64,000 nt of DNA. Source: Ustilago trichophora. Lineage: Eukaryota; Basidiomycota; Ustilaginomycetes; Ustilaginales; Ustilaginaceae. Below, piece after piece: positions 34,207 through 44,124 of this stretch. The notes under the pieces are model-generated. The model made no database searches and had not been told where the DNA came from. It saw only the letters and a program-made list of their open reading frames with translations. The first letter of the stretch is position 1, and every line of letters starts with the position of its first letter. The DNA lies in contig OOIN01000001.1 of the NCBI GenBank assembly GCA_900323505.1, forward strand, positions 310,001 through 374,000, in the 5' to 3' direction. The position numbers and the translations under genes were made by a program.

Positions 34207-35569
34207 CGTGTAGTATTCTTGAGCTCAAAAGTCCAGCGCGAAGAAGGAAGGTTGGAAGGGATGTCGACGAGCGAGACGGATGTTGTGAGGAAAGGAGAAG
34301 GGAAGGGTATATCAGCGTTGAGAACGACTTTGTACTCCAGCCAGGGGTCGAGGAGGGCGAGAACAACACTTGAAGCTCAAAGTTCACAAATGGGACGATC
34401 CTGCAGGGAGAGACGCCTGCTGAGCCAGAAAGAGGCCGTGGACCAGAGACAGGTAGAGACAGCCCTCGATTGATGCAAGCTTGCAGGCTAGGAAGGGCCC
34501 GGAAGAGAACTCGGACGACCTGAACCACATGCTCAGCGTGTAAGCAGCAGAAGGCGTGCGCACATACTTATCAAGGGGCGGAGGAGCTTGAAAGAGATTG
34601 TGCGTAGACCAATCGTACCTCAGTGGAGCAGAGTCGGGCGTCTTCCGAGTCCACACTCGGAGATCAGCGCTGCATGTTGGCACCGTGAGCACTTTAGCCA
34701 CTGGGTAAGAGTCCGAGTCGGTGTGTCGATCTCGAACGGCCACAACTTCCTCTTGCCACCCAGCTCACTCGACCTCTCATCGCTTTGACAGTACGAAAAC
34801 CTTCATTCAAATCCGTTTGATCGGCTGCAAACAACCTTGACTTTGCCTGATACACCACAGAAAGTAGCCATGGTGAAGAGCAGGCACCTCAACCAAACCG
34901 AGAGCAGCAGGGAGAGGTTGTGAAGAGCGACTGTATGGTCTGGGAAAAATTGGTGAGAGGAGCATGAACAACGTGCATGCGGTTGAAGTCAAAACGTGCC
35001 CGCCTCGGCCAACAAGGACCCTCGTGCAGCTGCCTAATCTCTCCATTGTTGTAATCAGCATTTACAAGTTTGGCTGTCACAGATCGAATCTCGAATACAA
35101 ACCTGCACAAGGGAACGTGGACCTGCATCCAAATGTCCAAAATGGCAGCATGAACGCGCACAAAGAAGTGACACACGTTCACTCTCCGCCGAATCCAAGA
35201 TTTCAATCCTTTCCCTCTCCGGGTCTGCAGATCCTTGGCGTTGGACGATCTCATCTGATCCAACCCGATGATAAACCCGATGATAGACTTCGATGCCGAT
35301 CTTGCTCTCCACTTTCACATGCGGCAGAACCAAACCACGTGAGGGTGGTAACGTATGCGGGCGGTAACCTGAACGAGTAACATCTGTGAGCACGGATCTC
35401 TCGTGTGACACACATACAGCATGGATGGTTTTCCCGAAGCTTGCCCCGCATCTGTATCGGATCTGAGGAGAAGACCACACGAAAGGATATAAGCGGTTTT
35501 AGTTTGTCTTCGATCTCCCCTCTTGTTATTCGAATCAGAACCTCTTCATATCAGCAGTGCACTGACACG
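34207..35569. other. Intergenic: divergent promoters UGD / amidase
   Basis: 1.36 kb with overlapping short frames on both strands (for example at 34964-35380 and 35055-35480) that lack family features. The amidase frame stays open from 35405 but its first ATG in good position is 35570. A TATAAG element lies at 35488-35493. Confidence 0.5.
35488..35493 (+). promoter_or_regulatory. TATA-like element (TATAAG) before amidase gene
   Basis: GGATATAAGCGG about 80 bases upstream of ATG 35570. Position and sequence only. Confidence 0.4.
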
Positions 35570-37606
35570 ATGCTGGGTTTACTTGGAAAATCAGCCACGC
35601 AAAAGGCAATCGACGCCCACATCGCCCAGCGCGATGCAGCTTTGGGGTTTGAACTGCCTGACGAGAAGTCAAGCAGCTCCATCGTAGTCCAGGACACCAA
35701 GAGTCCCTACCATGGCCTCGGTGTAGGCCTTGGAGAGCATGACCTCGACATCATCTCGTCGGACATTGCCGGCATCACGTCCGGTATCAAGGCCGGTCGT
35801 TGGACTTCTACCCAGGTCCTCTGTGCCTATGTTCGCGCAACTCGCCGAGCGCAGATCCGCACCAACTGCGTCACCGAAGTCTTTGTTGACAAGGCCTTGA
35901 AGCGTGCGGCTGAGCTCGATGCGCACTTCTCCAAGACCGGTGAGCTAGTCGGCCCACTGCACGGCGTACCGCTTTCGATCAAGGACATGCTCCACTACTC
36001 CGGAGTCAAGACCACCATTGGCTTCTCCAAGTGGATCGCCAAACCGGCTGATGCCAACACGGCCACCGTCGCCTCCATTACCGAACACCTCGGCGCGCTT
36101 CTCTACGTCAAGACCAATGTCCCGCAGACGTTTATGACCATTGAAAGCCTCAACCCTGTCTTTGGGCGCACTCTCAACCCTTACAGCCCCGACCATACCT
36201 CTGGTGGCAGTTCCGGTGGGGAGAGCGCCATTATCGGATCCGATGGCTCGGTTGCCGGGCTGGGCACGGATATCGCTGGAAGTTTGAGGATTCCTTCGCA
36301 CCATGCAGGAATCTACACGCTAAAGCCGAGTCCGGGCAGGTGGTGCTACAACGGAATGTGTGACTATGGCAAAGGGTTCGAGAGCATCCTGCCAGTAGCT
36401 GGGCCGATGTGCAGGACTGCGGCTGATGTCGAGACCCTCTTTATCGAGGTGGCACGACAGCAGCTGCCAAAGTGGCTCCGCACCGTCCGGGACAAGAACG
36501 ATCCTGCGGTGCTCAAGGAGGCGGTGGAAAACGATGAGGAGCTGGCAAAGTTCAACATGTCTGACTCGGCGACCAACGTGCTCAACGAGGCATGGCTCAA
36601 CCCGCTCGGCATGTCTGAAGCCCGAGGCACGCCTCTGAGGATCGGTTACGTTGTCGGTGATGGCATCTACCGCACCACTCCTGCATGTTACCGTGCCATC
36701 CAAGAATGTGTGGCTGCTCTGAAAGCCAAGTACTCGGACAAGCGGGTCGAATTGGTCGAAATCGACCCCAAGCAGCTCCAGACAGTTGAAGTCATGCGCA
36801 TCTTCCTCAGCCTCTTCACTGCCGACGGCTATCGCAATCTGGAAGAATACCTTGGCCCCGACAAGCTCATTTCCCAGGTGCAGCTTCCCGTCCGCCTCAG
36901 CCGCATCCCTCGCTGGCTGCGGGGCGTTATCGTCTTCTTCGTCCGCTACGTTGTGCGTGATCCCATTTACGCTCTTCTCGCTGGCTCCACGGGGCGCTTA
37001 TCCGCCGCTGAACACGCCGATGTGCTCGAACGCCGAGAACGGTTTGTCGACAAATGGAACCATACCATGTGGCAAGACCTCGCGCTCGATGCCTTCATAG
37101 CCCCCACGCAGGCTTGTCCCGCCGTGCCCCATGGCGGAGGAAACCACAATTCGGCTATGTCAGGCTCGACCGTGATTTACAACATTACCAAGGCGTCGGT
37201 CGCCGTTCTCCCCGTCCTCCGCGTTGATCCCGCACGCGACTCGCACAAGGAGAAGGACTACGAGAATGCATCGCAAGAGCAACAGCTTGCGTTCGGAAAG
37301 TGGTCGGCGGATAGAAGATGGAAGGACACGAGCAAGGTGTGCAACTTTTTGCTGTACAAGACTGCATACGACGCAAACCAGATGGAAGGCCTGCCGGTGG
37401 GCGTGCAGGTGGTAACTAGGCCATACCACGATGAGAAGGCAATCGGCATCATGAGAATGGTCGACGATGCCTTGCCCAGCCCTGAAAAGCGAGGCTCAGC
37501 TTGGAAGAATAGACTTGATCCTCAGGGTAGGTCGATTGCGGCAAACGAAGCCAAGTCGGCGGTCGGATTCGGGCCTGGTAGCGTGACCAAGGCTTTATTC
37601 CAGTAG
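35570..37606 (+). CDS. Amidase-signature family hydrolase
   Basis: An intronless 678-residue amidase-signature enzyme. The Ser-cisSer-Lys triad is visible: Lys138 in GVPLSIKDML, cis-Ser215 in TSGGSSGGESA, and nucleophile Ser238 in GTDIAGSLRIPS. ELVGPLHGVPLSIKDM and LGALLYVKTNVPQTF are standard flanking blocks. Members hydrolyse amides such as fatty acid amides, acetamide or indole-acetamide; the large size and membrane-like hydrophobic stretch near 445-460 (WLRGVIVFFVRYVVRDPIYALL) resemble fatty-acid-amide-hydrolase-type fungal members, but the substrate is not determinable. The upstream in-frame extension to 35405 includes an ATG, yet that segment (IQHGWFSRSLPRICI) lacks conservation features and contains the probable TATA element, so 35570 is chosen. 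Confidence 0.92.
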   Translation: MLGLLGKSATQKAIDAHIAQRDAALGFELPDEKSSSSIVVQDTKSPYHGLGVGLGEHDLDIISSDIAGITSGIKAGRWTSTQVLCAYVRATRRAQIRTNCVTEVFVDKALKRAAELDAHFSKTGELVGPLHGVPLSIKDMLHYSGVKTTIGFSKWIAKPADANTATVASITEHLGALLYVKTNVPQTFMTIESLNPVFGRTLNPYSPDHTSGGSSGGESAIIGSDGSVAGLGTDIAGSLRIPSHHAGIYTLKPSPGRWCYNGMCDYGKGFESILPVAGPMCRTAADVETLFIEVARQQLPKWLRTVRDKNDPAVLKEAVENDEELAKFNMSDSATNVLNEAWLNPLGMSEARGTPLRIGYVVGDGIYRTTPACYRAIQECVAALKAKYSDKRVELVEIDPKQLQTVEVMRIFLSLFTADGYRNLEEYLGPDKLISQVQLPVRLSRIPRWLRGVIVFFVRYVVRDPIYALLAGSTGRLSAAEHADVLERRERFVDKWNHTMWQDLALDAFIAPTQACPAVPHGGGNHNSAMSGSTVIYNITKASVAVLPVLRVDPARDSHKEKDYENASQEQQLAFGKWSADRRWKDTSKVCNFLLYKTAYDANQMEGLPVGVQVVTRPYHDEKAIGIMRMVDDALPSPEKRGSAWKNRLDPQGRSIAANEAKSAVGFGPGSVTKALFQ

Positions 37607-38044
37607 CTTCTGTTTCTTCTTCCCACACTTTTAAATGGATTCGTAGCGGACCTCCAAGACTGCGTGCCGTGCCTATGTATATGTGCCTCAATTACTAACG
37701 ACACGAAGGCCGCCCCAAACTTTGCTGTGTGTAGTACCTGCTGAAGAATACAAGATTGAACATAGACACAGAGAGGCTCACAGCGAAAAAGTGTGGGACA
37801 ACCACTCGCATGACAATGTACTACGGCTGAGCCACACAAGGTTGAGTCTCATGCAGCTGCCGGAAATTTTCCGGGATCCGAAAGCGCGCTCGCAGTCCTC
37901 TCCACTTTGTTGTTTCACGCACGGTCTAGCTGGGCCTCTCTCATCTCACCAACGATCTTCATCCTTATCCTCTTTTTTACTGTAGCACATTCTTCGTCAT
38001 CGCCTCACTTTTGCAACACACATAGGCAGAACACGACGCTCAAA
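37607..38044. other. Intergenic: amidase 3' end / ATG43-like promoter
   Basis: 438 bases between two plus-strand genes, ending in a C/T-rich leader. No further gene was seen. Confidence 0.5.
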
Positions 38045-38691
38045 ATGCCATCAAAACGTGCCAGCACACGAGCACACCGTCGCCGCCACAACGATAGCGA
38101 CAGCGACAACGACTCGGTCGCATCGTGGGATTCACTATCCACCTCCTCTACCAGCAGCTCGACCTCCTCCTCGGACGCCGGCATTACCGCAAAGCTCCCA
38201 ACTCTCCCCGATCTGCGCTTCGAGCAATCCTATCTAGCCACTATCCGCGGCTTCCTACACGAGGACTTGCCCACCACATCCGAGGATGAATCTTCTTCGC
38301 TCAACGAGAAGCAAGACCACCATCACAAAGTCGAGATCACCCACAGCAAGGCGAAAGATGAGCACGAACTCTGGCTTGGCAATCTACGGGTTGAATGGTG
38401 AGTCTTCAGAGCCTACCGCCCAAGTCTATTGTTCAGAGATTGCTGACAAAGTTGTTTTGACGACGTGTGATGCATGGCAGGTTTCCCATTCTCTATGTGA
38501 CAGTGCGCGATCAGCTCCTCTCGCCGCTAGTTCAGGGTGCGGTGTGGGGGCTTGGAGGGCTCTTGTTCACACAGATCAGACAATACACGGCAACGCGGGT
38601 GAGAGATGCCAGGGCGAGCAAGGCGGCTGGGGCGTCGACGAAGGGAGGCAGTTCCAGCATTTTGCGCAGTCTAGGGCTCAGCAGGAGATAG
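38045..38691 (+). CDS. ATG43: ATG43/DUF1770-like mitochondrial outer-membrane protein
   Basis: Two exons (38045-38397 and 38481-38691, an 83-nt GTGAGT...GGCAG intron) encode 187 residues. The N-terminus is basic (MPSKRASTRAHRRRH), then acidic and Ser-rich. The diagnostic DUF1770 block is LPTLPDLRFEQSYLATIRGF (about 60-80). The intron junction restores RVEWFPILYVTVRDQLLSPL, followed by a hydrophobic segment (VQGAVWGLGGLLF) and a short basic C-terminus. DUF1770 proteins include fission-yeast Atg43, a mitochondrial outer-membrane receptor that binds Atg8 during mitophagy. A sequence WDSL at 28-31, in an Asp/Ser-rich context, fits the Atg8-interacting motif. Family assignment rests on recall of the DUF1770 signature, not a search. 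It converges on the acyl-CoA dehydrogenase gene. Confidence 0.75.
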
Positions 38692-38853
38692 CTCGCTCTC
38701 GTATACCGCATGCATCGAATCAAGCTTATACCCAACCTGACAATGACTCAGATCTCGGCGTGCTCATGCTACTTTGGAATATCACAAACAAAATCATTCT
38801 GGCGGAAGAGCACTCTTTTGACCTGATTTATGACAAGCATGGGTTGGTATCAT

Positions 38854-40797
38854 CTACAAGTGACTCTTAGGTTCTCCACTTCCCTGGGTCCACGAGTAGA
38901 CCAGGGCATGACCCAGTCTGACATCATTCTCGGCCGTCTTCGCCTCGACACTCGCTGCGGCTTTGAGCTGGGACGCAAGCCTCGCCAAGTCGGCAAAACC
39001 AGCTGCACCATCTCCGGCCCCAATCCACAGCTTGATCAGATAGACATCCTCCTGGACGCTCTCCTCGCTTACGCTCACCCCTGCGAGCTTTTGCAATTGT
39101 GAGTCCTGCGCAAAAGTGCTCACCTTCCAAGCCGTCTGCTGGAGCAGCAGTGCCGATCCGTGAATCGCCATGATGAGGTCCAACAAGTAGCGGCTGAAGC
39201 GCAAATCGGCGGTCTTCACATGTCGGTTCAGGTCGAGCGATGTCAACACTGAAGCAGTCTCTTTCAGGATCTTGCTCAGAAACTTGACTTCTCCACTGAG
39301 CTTCGACGTGAGAGTGTCGGGAAGAGAAGAGATGACGCTGGACGTGTCTTCGAAGAATTCGATCAATGCTCCGCCCTGAGATTGGACCAGAACACGCAGA
39401 ACGTCGAGCGATAGGATGGCTGGCGTGCCTTCCCAAATACGCTCCACGGTGCAATCGCGCAGCATCTCACCCATGCCTACTTCTTCCATGTATCCTTGTC
39501 CACCAAATGCCTCGATCAATGTCAGGTAACCCTCGCTCGCGCGTGTGGCGACAAACGCCTTAAGCGCGGGCGTAAGCAGCCGCAGTCGAGTCTGCTGTCG
39601 CTTGCTGGCCTGCCCAGACTCGGCCGCGCCCATGAGGAGCACATTGGTGAAGAAGATCTGGAGGAAGACTCGGTACAGTACGGTGACCTTGAGCAGCTGG
39701 TCAGTATGCAGGGGAAGCTTGTCGAGTTTTCCTCCTCCCAGCGCGGGTCGGATCTTGGCGAAGGCCGTTGCGGAACGCAATCCCCAGGAGAGCGCACCGA
39801 CTGCTCCGCCCGCAGAGTACAGTCGAGTGATGTTGAGAACGGACGAAATGGTGGCCACTCCACGGCCAATTTCGCCCACAAGCTCGCCGATGCATCCTTC
39901 GAGCTCCAGCTCGGCGGTGGGAAGGTACTTTGTTCCCAACTTCTTCTTGAGACGATGGACGCGAATGCCGTTGAGTTTGCCTGTCTTGTCATCGCGAATC
40001 TTGATTAGCATAAGGGAGAGACCCCTGGACCCGAGGCTGAGGTCGTCGCTGGTGCGTGCGAGGGCAAGAGCAATGTCCCCATCGGTAGCAGACGAGAACC
40101 ATTTGAATCCGCTGATCACAAATTGATCGCCTGCTTCCGGTTTCTTGTTCGGGTTGAGTGGTTTAGCCACCGTCTCTGTGCGCGAGACATCTGAGCCACC
40201 AGGTCGCTCTGTCATCCACTGGCCTGCTGTCCAAGCGGTATTCGGATCGGTACTGCACAGCTTCGGAATGATCTCTCTCTTCTGTTTCTCTGTACCGAAC
40301 ATCTCCAACACCCTCACCGCGCCATCCGTCATGCTAATCGGACACAGTGTGACCTTGGACACGGGCGAGAACATGACACTGCGGGTGAAAGCGAACAATC
40401 TCGCGTGCTGACCGAGCTTCTCCCTTCCACCACCATATTTGGCCTCGCAACGCGGATAGGACTCGGCAACGATGGCCTCTACGGCACAGACCCCTTTGAT
40501 CCGCTTCCATCCTTCACCGGTGGCGAGCTTGTCGATGCGTTGACCCCATGCGTCGTACTGGATCAACGTGGGCTCGTGCTGCGGCCCGTCAAGGGTGCTG
40601 GCGAGGTCGGCGTACTCGCCGGCGACCTTGTCACCGAAGGTGGAGAGGCTGCCAAAGAGTCTCTTGATTTCAGTAGGGCTCAGGGCGGAGTTGCCGCTCG
40701 ACAGGAGGCGGAGGATGGTGAGACGCAGTGCTGGATCCGAGGACCATGGAGAGGCCACGCGGAAGCGCTCGAATTGAAAACCTTCTTCTGCTCTCAT
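38854..40797 (-). CDS. Peroxisomal AidB/ACAD11-type acyl-CoA dehydrogenase
   Basis: An intronless 647-residue flavoenzyme. It shows acyl-CoA dehydrogenase blocks: TLCPISMTDGAVRVLE, WTAGQWMTERPGGSDVSRTET (FAD loop), ISGFKWFSSATDGDIALALAR, GIRVHRLKKKLGTKYLPTAELELEG, then the C-terminal helical domain with EAFGGQGYMEEVGMGEMLRDCTVERIWEGTPAI. The length and N-terminal AidB-like domain match the AidB/ACAD11 branch. The C-terminus reads EPKSHL, a PTS1-type tripeptide SHL, predicting peroxisomal import. The enzyme would introduce a 2,3 double bond into acyl-CoA; in U. maydis and mammals some acyl-CoA dehydrogenases act in peroxisomes beside or instead of oxidases. Substrate chain length is unknown. 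ATG 40797 is the first in frame. Confidence 0.93.
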   Translation of the reverse strand: MRAEEGFQFERFRVASPWSSDPALRLTILRLLSSGNSALSPTEIKRLFGSLSTFGDKVAGEYADLASTLDGPQHEPTLIQYDAWGQRIDKLATGEGWKRIKGVCAVEAIVAESYPRCEAKYGGGREKLGQHARLFAFTRSVMFSPVSKVTLCPISMTDGAVRVLEMFGTEKQKREIIPKLCSTDPNTAWTAGQWMTERPGGSDVSRTETVAKPLNPNKKPEAGDQFVISGFKWFSSATDGDIALALARTSDDLSLGSRGLSLMLIKIRDDKTGKLNGIRVHRLKKKLGTKYLPTAELELEGCIGELVGEIGRGVATISSVLNITRLYSAGGAVGALSWGLRSATAFAKIRPALGGGKLDKLPLHTDQLLKVTVLYRVFLQIFFTNVLLMGAAESGQASKRQQTRLRLLTPALKAFVATRASEGYLTLIEAFGGQGYMEEVGMGEMLRDCTVERIWEGTPAILSLDVLRVLVQSQGGALIEFFEDTSSVISSLPDTLTSKLSGEVKFLSKILKETASVLTSLDLNRHVKTADLRFSRYLLDLIMAIHGSALLLQQTAWKVSTFAQDSQLQKLAGVSVSEESVQEDVYLIKLWIGAGDGAAGFADLARLASQLKAAASVEAKTAENDVRLGHALVYSWTQGSGEPKSHL

Positions 40798-41383
40798 ATT
40801 AGGTCGTTGTGCGATGGAGGTTGTAGCTGGAGGTTGTTGTGGGAAAGGAAGGACGTAGGGGAAGATGGGCTCGTTGCGGTTGTGGTCGGAGAAAGGCTAG
40901 GGTTTAAAAAGTGCGGGGTGGCGGGAATGCGGGGTGCCCCATGAGATCCTTCAGGCTGTTGTGCAGATCTGTCAAACATGACGGCACCGTTGTGCATGGA
41001 TCTTCAAGAGCTGCCGCTGAGGACTTGATGTCCCTTGTGCGACACAGCACCGGGCCGAATGAGCGTGTGTTGCCGGCTTATCGTGCTCAGGACGCATGGT
41101 TTTCACAGCTTGCGTTGAGCCGATGTGGCATGCACGCGCGGATCGCCTTTTGTGTGCTGAAGCATCACCAAAAATAATCCGTGCCTGTGTGTAAGGTCTT
41201 CACCATCAAGTCGTGCCGTGATAGCAGCAGCAATTGGGCTCTCAGCAGACAGCTTAGTTCGCGCTGGTGAAATCCCCGGGGTTCTCACCTTTCAATGCCA
41301 TGGGGTAATGTTGTGGGATGCTGCATTCTATGGGCTGGACTACGATGTACAAAAAGAGAAGTTTCGGGCTTCTGCCCGGCGGT
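40798..41383. other. Intergenic: ACAD promoter / CYB2 3' region
   Basis: About 590 bases between two minus-strand genes. No gene was seen; short plus-strand frames overlap the CYB2 end. Confidence 0.5.
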
Positions 41384-43144
41384 TTATGCCGAAGCCTGCT
41401 CTGACTTTGGTGGGATCGGGAAGAACTGTCTGGGAAGGATATCGACCATCTCTGGCGTCAACTGGTCGAGCGAAGAGACACCGAGCAGACGCATGCCACG
41501 GTGGATCTCGTCCTCCAAGATCTGAATCGCCCTCGTCACACCAGCCTCACCGTAACCAGACTGGGCGAACAAGAATGGCCTTCCCAACCCAACCGCCTTG
41601 GCACCCAGTGCCACGGCCTTGAGCACATCGGTACCTCTCCTGACACCTCCGTCCATAAACACCTCGATCTTGTCAAACAGGTCGGGCCTCCTCTGTCTCA
41701 ACTCTACCAGCACATCGAGCGCCGCTGGAGAGTATTCCAAGCTCCTACCACCGTGGTTGGACAGCACTACGCCCTCGACTCCGTGCTTGACGGCCAGCTC
41801 TACGTCCTCTACGGTCTGGATACCTTTGAGGTAGAGGGGGAGCTTGCAGGCCTTTCGGAACCACTTGATGTCGTCCCAGGTGAGGTTGGGGTCAATGTAT
41901 CCGGAGATGGCCTGGGCGACTCCGCCACCCTTGGCCTTGACATCCTTACCGTGGTCAACACCCATCTCGACCTCCTCTCCTTTGGTGCGCATGTCGCGCT
42001 CACGCTTGCCCATCACAGGGGCGTCAACGGTCAGCATGACCGCGTTGACACCACGCTCCTCGACCTTCTTGAGGATGCGTTCGGAGGCTGCACGGTCCTT
42101 ATTGACGTAGAGCTGGTAGATGATGGGCTGGCCAGGCTTGCGGTTGTCGAGCATGTCGTCGAGACCGACGGATGCGTTGGCCGAGATGCCTTGGATGATC
42201 TGTGCCTTGCCGGCACCACGGGTGAGGTTGAGTTCTCCATCGGGGTGGCCGAGCTTGGCCATTGCCGCGGGGGAGATATAGAGCGGGAGCGAGCAGTCGA
42301 AACCCTCGCCATTGGAGGCGAGCAGCTTGACGGACGAATCGACTTCTCCGATAGCGCGCAGGATACGAGGACGGAAGACGATGCGGTTGAACGAAGCCCT
42401 GTTCTGAGCCTTTGTGATTTCGTCGTCCGCTGCCGAGGAGTAGTACGCCCACGCCTGGTCCGAGAGAATTCCCTCTGCGATGCGCTCAAAGTCGTCCAAG
42501 TTCAACACACTGCCGAGAGCAGGAAGGTTCTCGCGTGCGAGTCGGCGCTTGCGGTCCTTGTCCGACTCCTCGCCGGCCTGCTTGACCTGAACAGTGGCAG
42601 GGTCGACCTGGCCAATGTGCTTGGATGGGTCCAGGTTGTCCTGCACCGCTGTTGGCGGGTGGATAGGCTCGTAAATCTCGGTGACATCCTTACCGGCATT
42701 CTTGAGGATGATGTTGCGTCCACCAGGATGGTCATCGACAAACTCGGTAAGGTCGTATACCTCACCCTTGATGACCACCCACAGACCTTTACCACCTTCG
42801 GAAGGGAGCTTGTTGTATTGTGCTACGGTGTCCATTGAGATGAGCTTTCCTGCTGGATCCGAAGCAGCGGCGGGGGAGACTTTCTTGGGAGGCGATCGAG
42901 CCTGCTCGTTGTGTACGTTGTGTGTGGGGAGGGCAGAGGCGAGGAGGGCGAGACCGACCAGTCCTGCCACAAGGCCTTTGACGTTCTTGCTGCCATCCTT
43001 GGAGGCCGATGCTGCGGCGCCGCTGGATGATGACGACGATGAGAGAGCACGCTGCTGGAAAGTTCGCTGTGCAGACGAGCGAAGGAGCGGGCTGGAGCTG
43101 CTCGCGCTCGAACGGAGTGTTGAACGTGCTGCGGTTCTGAACAT
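41384..43144 (-). CDS. CYB2: L-lactate dehydrogenase (cytochrome b2), mitochondrial
   Basis: An intronless 586-residue flavocytochrome. Residues 1-45 are an Arg/Ser-rich presequence and residues 55-73 (VKGLVAGLVGLALLASALP) are a sorting/membrane segment typical of intermembrane-space Cyb2. The cytochrome b5 domain (about 98-178) has heme ligands His139 in DDHPGG and His176 in PSKHIG. The FMN domain begins at LNLDDFERIAEGIL and includes IQGISANASVGLDDML, LTVDAPVMGKRERDMR, LPLYLKGIQTVEDVELAVKHG, the active-site LSNHGGRSL and the phosphate-binding VFMDGGVRRGTDVLKAVALGA. The common residue after HGGR is Gln or Ala; Ser here is a mild variant. It transfers electrons from L-lactate to cytochrome c. 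Start ATG 43144 is backed by a TATA box upstream. Confidence 0.97.
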   Translation of the reverse strand: MFRTAARSTLRSSASSSSPLLRSSAQRTFQQRALSSSSSSSGAAASASKDGSKNVKGLVAGLVGLALLASALPTHNVHNEQARSPPKKVSPAAASDPAGKLISMDTVAQYNKLPSEGGKGLWVVIKGEVYDLTEFVDDHPGGRNIILKNAGKDVTEIYEPIHPPTAVQDNLDPSKHIGQVDPATVQVKQAGEESDKDRKRRLARENLPALGSVLNLDDFERIAEGILSDQAWAYYSSAADDEITKAQNRASFNRIVFRPRILRAIGEVDSSVKLLASNGEGFDCSLPLYISPAAMAKLGHPDGELNLTRGAGKAQIIQGISANASVGLDDMLDNRKPGQPIIYQLYVNKDRAASERILKKVEERGVNAVMLTVDAPVMGKRERDMRTKGEEVEMGVDHGKDVKAKGGGVAQAISGYIDPNLTWDDIKWFRKACKLPLYLKGIQTVEDVELAVKHGVEGVVLSNHGGRSLEYSPAALDVLVELRQRRPDLFDKIEVFMDGGVRRGTDVLKAVALGAKAVGLGRPFLFAQSGYGEAGVTRAIQILEDEIHRGMRLLGVSSLDQLTPEMVDILPRQFFPIPPKSEQASA

Positions 43145-43220
43145 GGTTGCGTGTCCGTAGAGAGGTGATGTCGTGGTTCGCTTTAGGACGTATTGACCAG
43201 CTCAAAATACACGCTGATGC

Positions 43221-43227
43221 TTATATA
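43221..43227 (-). promoter_or_regulatory. TATA box of CYB2 (TATATAA)
   Basis: On the minus strand TTGTATATAAGC lies about 78 bases upstream of the CYB2 ATG at 43144, a typical TATA distance. Confidence 0.5.
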
Positions 43228-43951
43228 CAAGAAGAAGCTCCAGATAGCATCCACAAATTGCCATGTACCAACAACCAATCGAGAAGGTCGGTCGGTCGGT
43301 CAATTGGCAACCCCAAAACCCCGCGCCCCACTCCGCATCAACGCGGGGGAAGCACACCCGCAACTCAAAGTTGTCCGACAATTCCTAATCCATCCTATTC
43401 AATTAGAACTACAAATTCCTGGCTTGCTTTTCAAACGGTCGAACTACAAATACGTGGATTGGAAATACAAGCCTGGCCGAGCGGTCCGAAAAACGGGCCC
43501 TGCTCCGTGATCTTGAGATCTGGACCCTGAGAAGCATTATATCGCGTCGAGCAGGCCTAAAATTTCCAACCGTTCCAAATGGCGAAAAGGCGAAAAGCAG
43601 CGTGGACGGCCGACGCACGGCGATCTAGCTAAACCGCTTTTTCCTTTCCCGACCTCTCACCAAAACCAGACCTGTGCCAAAATTTGCGGACAGCACCATC
43701 ACGCTCTCTCGCAACTCCGAACAGAATCACGACCGAATCATCCGCATAAAACTACCCCGCTTTCCTTGATGAGCTCGTCGTAAATCCTCTCCCCCGGCTT
43801 CTCTGTGATGGCTAATCTTTCCCTTGCGAATGTGTGCTTCGAATACAATCGAACCTTTGGGTCATGTTCAGCCGGACCTACAAACACAATCCAGTGTCAA
43901 GCGGGGTAAATCGAGCTGAAAATTCGGTTCAAGACGCTAACAGAAGCATAT

Positions 43952-43982
43952 GGGCGGTATATCTTACGGGCGGTATATCTAC
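43952..43982 (+). repeat. Two-copy direct repeat GGGCGGTATATCT
   Basis: GGGCGGTATATCTTAC is followed immediately by GGGCGGTATATCTAC. A short tandem duplication in otherwise unremarkable DNA. Confidence 0.8.
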
Positions 43983-44124
43983 GGGATCGAGACTAAGCCA
44001 CGAAGAAGAATGAACATGTACAGAGTGCTAAGAATACTGCGTAGAATGGGATTGCGATGAGGGTATAAGAGGATAAGGGTGCGAGAAAGAAGCAAATGAC
44101 CGGCAATGGATGTACGGGAAGCGA

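Larger units (their letters stand above)
43145..44124. other. Intergenic: CYB2 promoter and 3' region of Ser-rich gene
   Basis: 980 bases. A TATA element for CYB2 lies at 43221-43227 and a two-copy direct repeat at 43952-43982. A tRNA A-box look-alike at 43474-43484 was rejected. Confidence 0.5.

Noticed and set aside
34964..35480. Overlapping 138- and 141-codon frames on both strands before the amidase
   Set aside because: No family features, mutually overlapping, in a divergent promoter region.
41501..42838. 445-codon plus-strand frame over CYB2
   Set aside because: Same codon-bias shadow; the minus-strand cytochrome b2 is complete and motif-rich.
43474..43484. tRNA A-box-like TGGCCGAGCGG
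   Set aside because: No B box (GGTTCGANTCC) at a suitable distance and no acceptor stem pairing.
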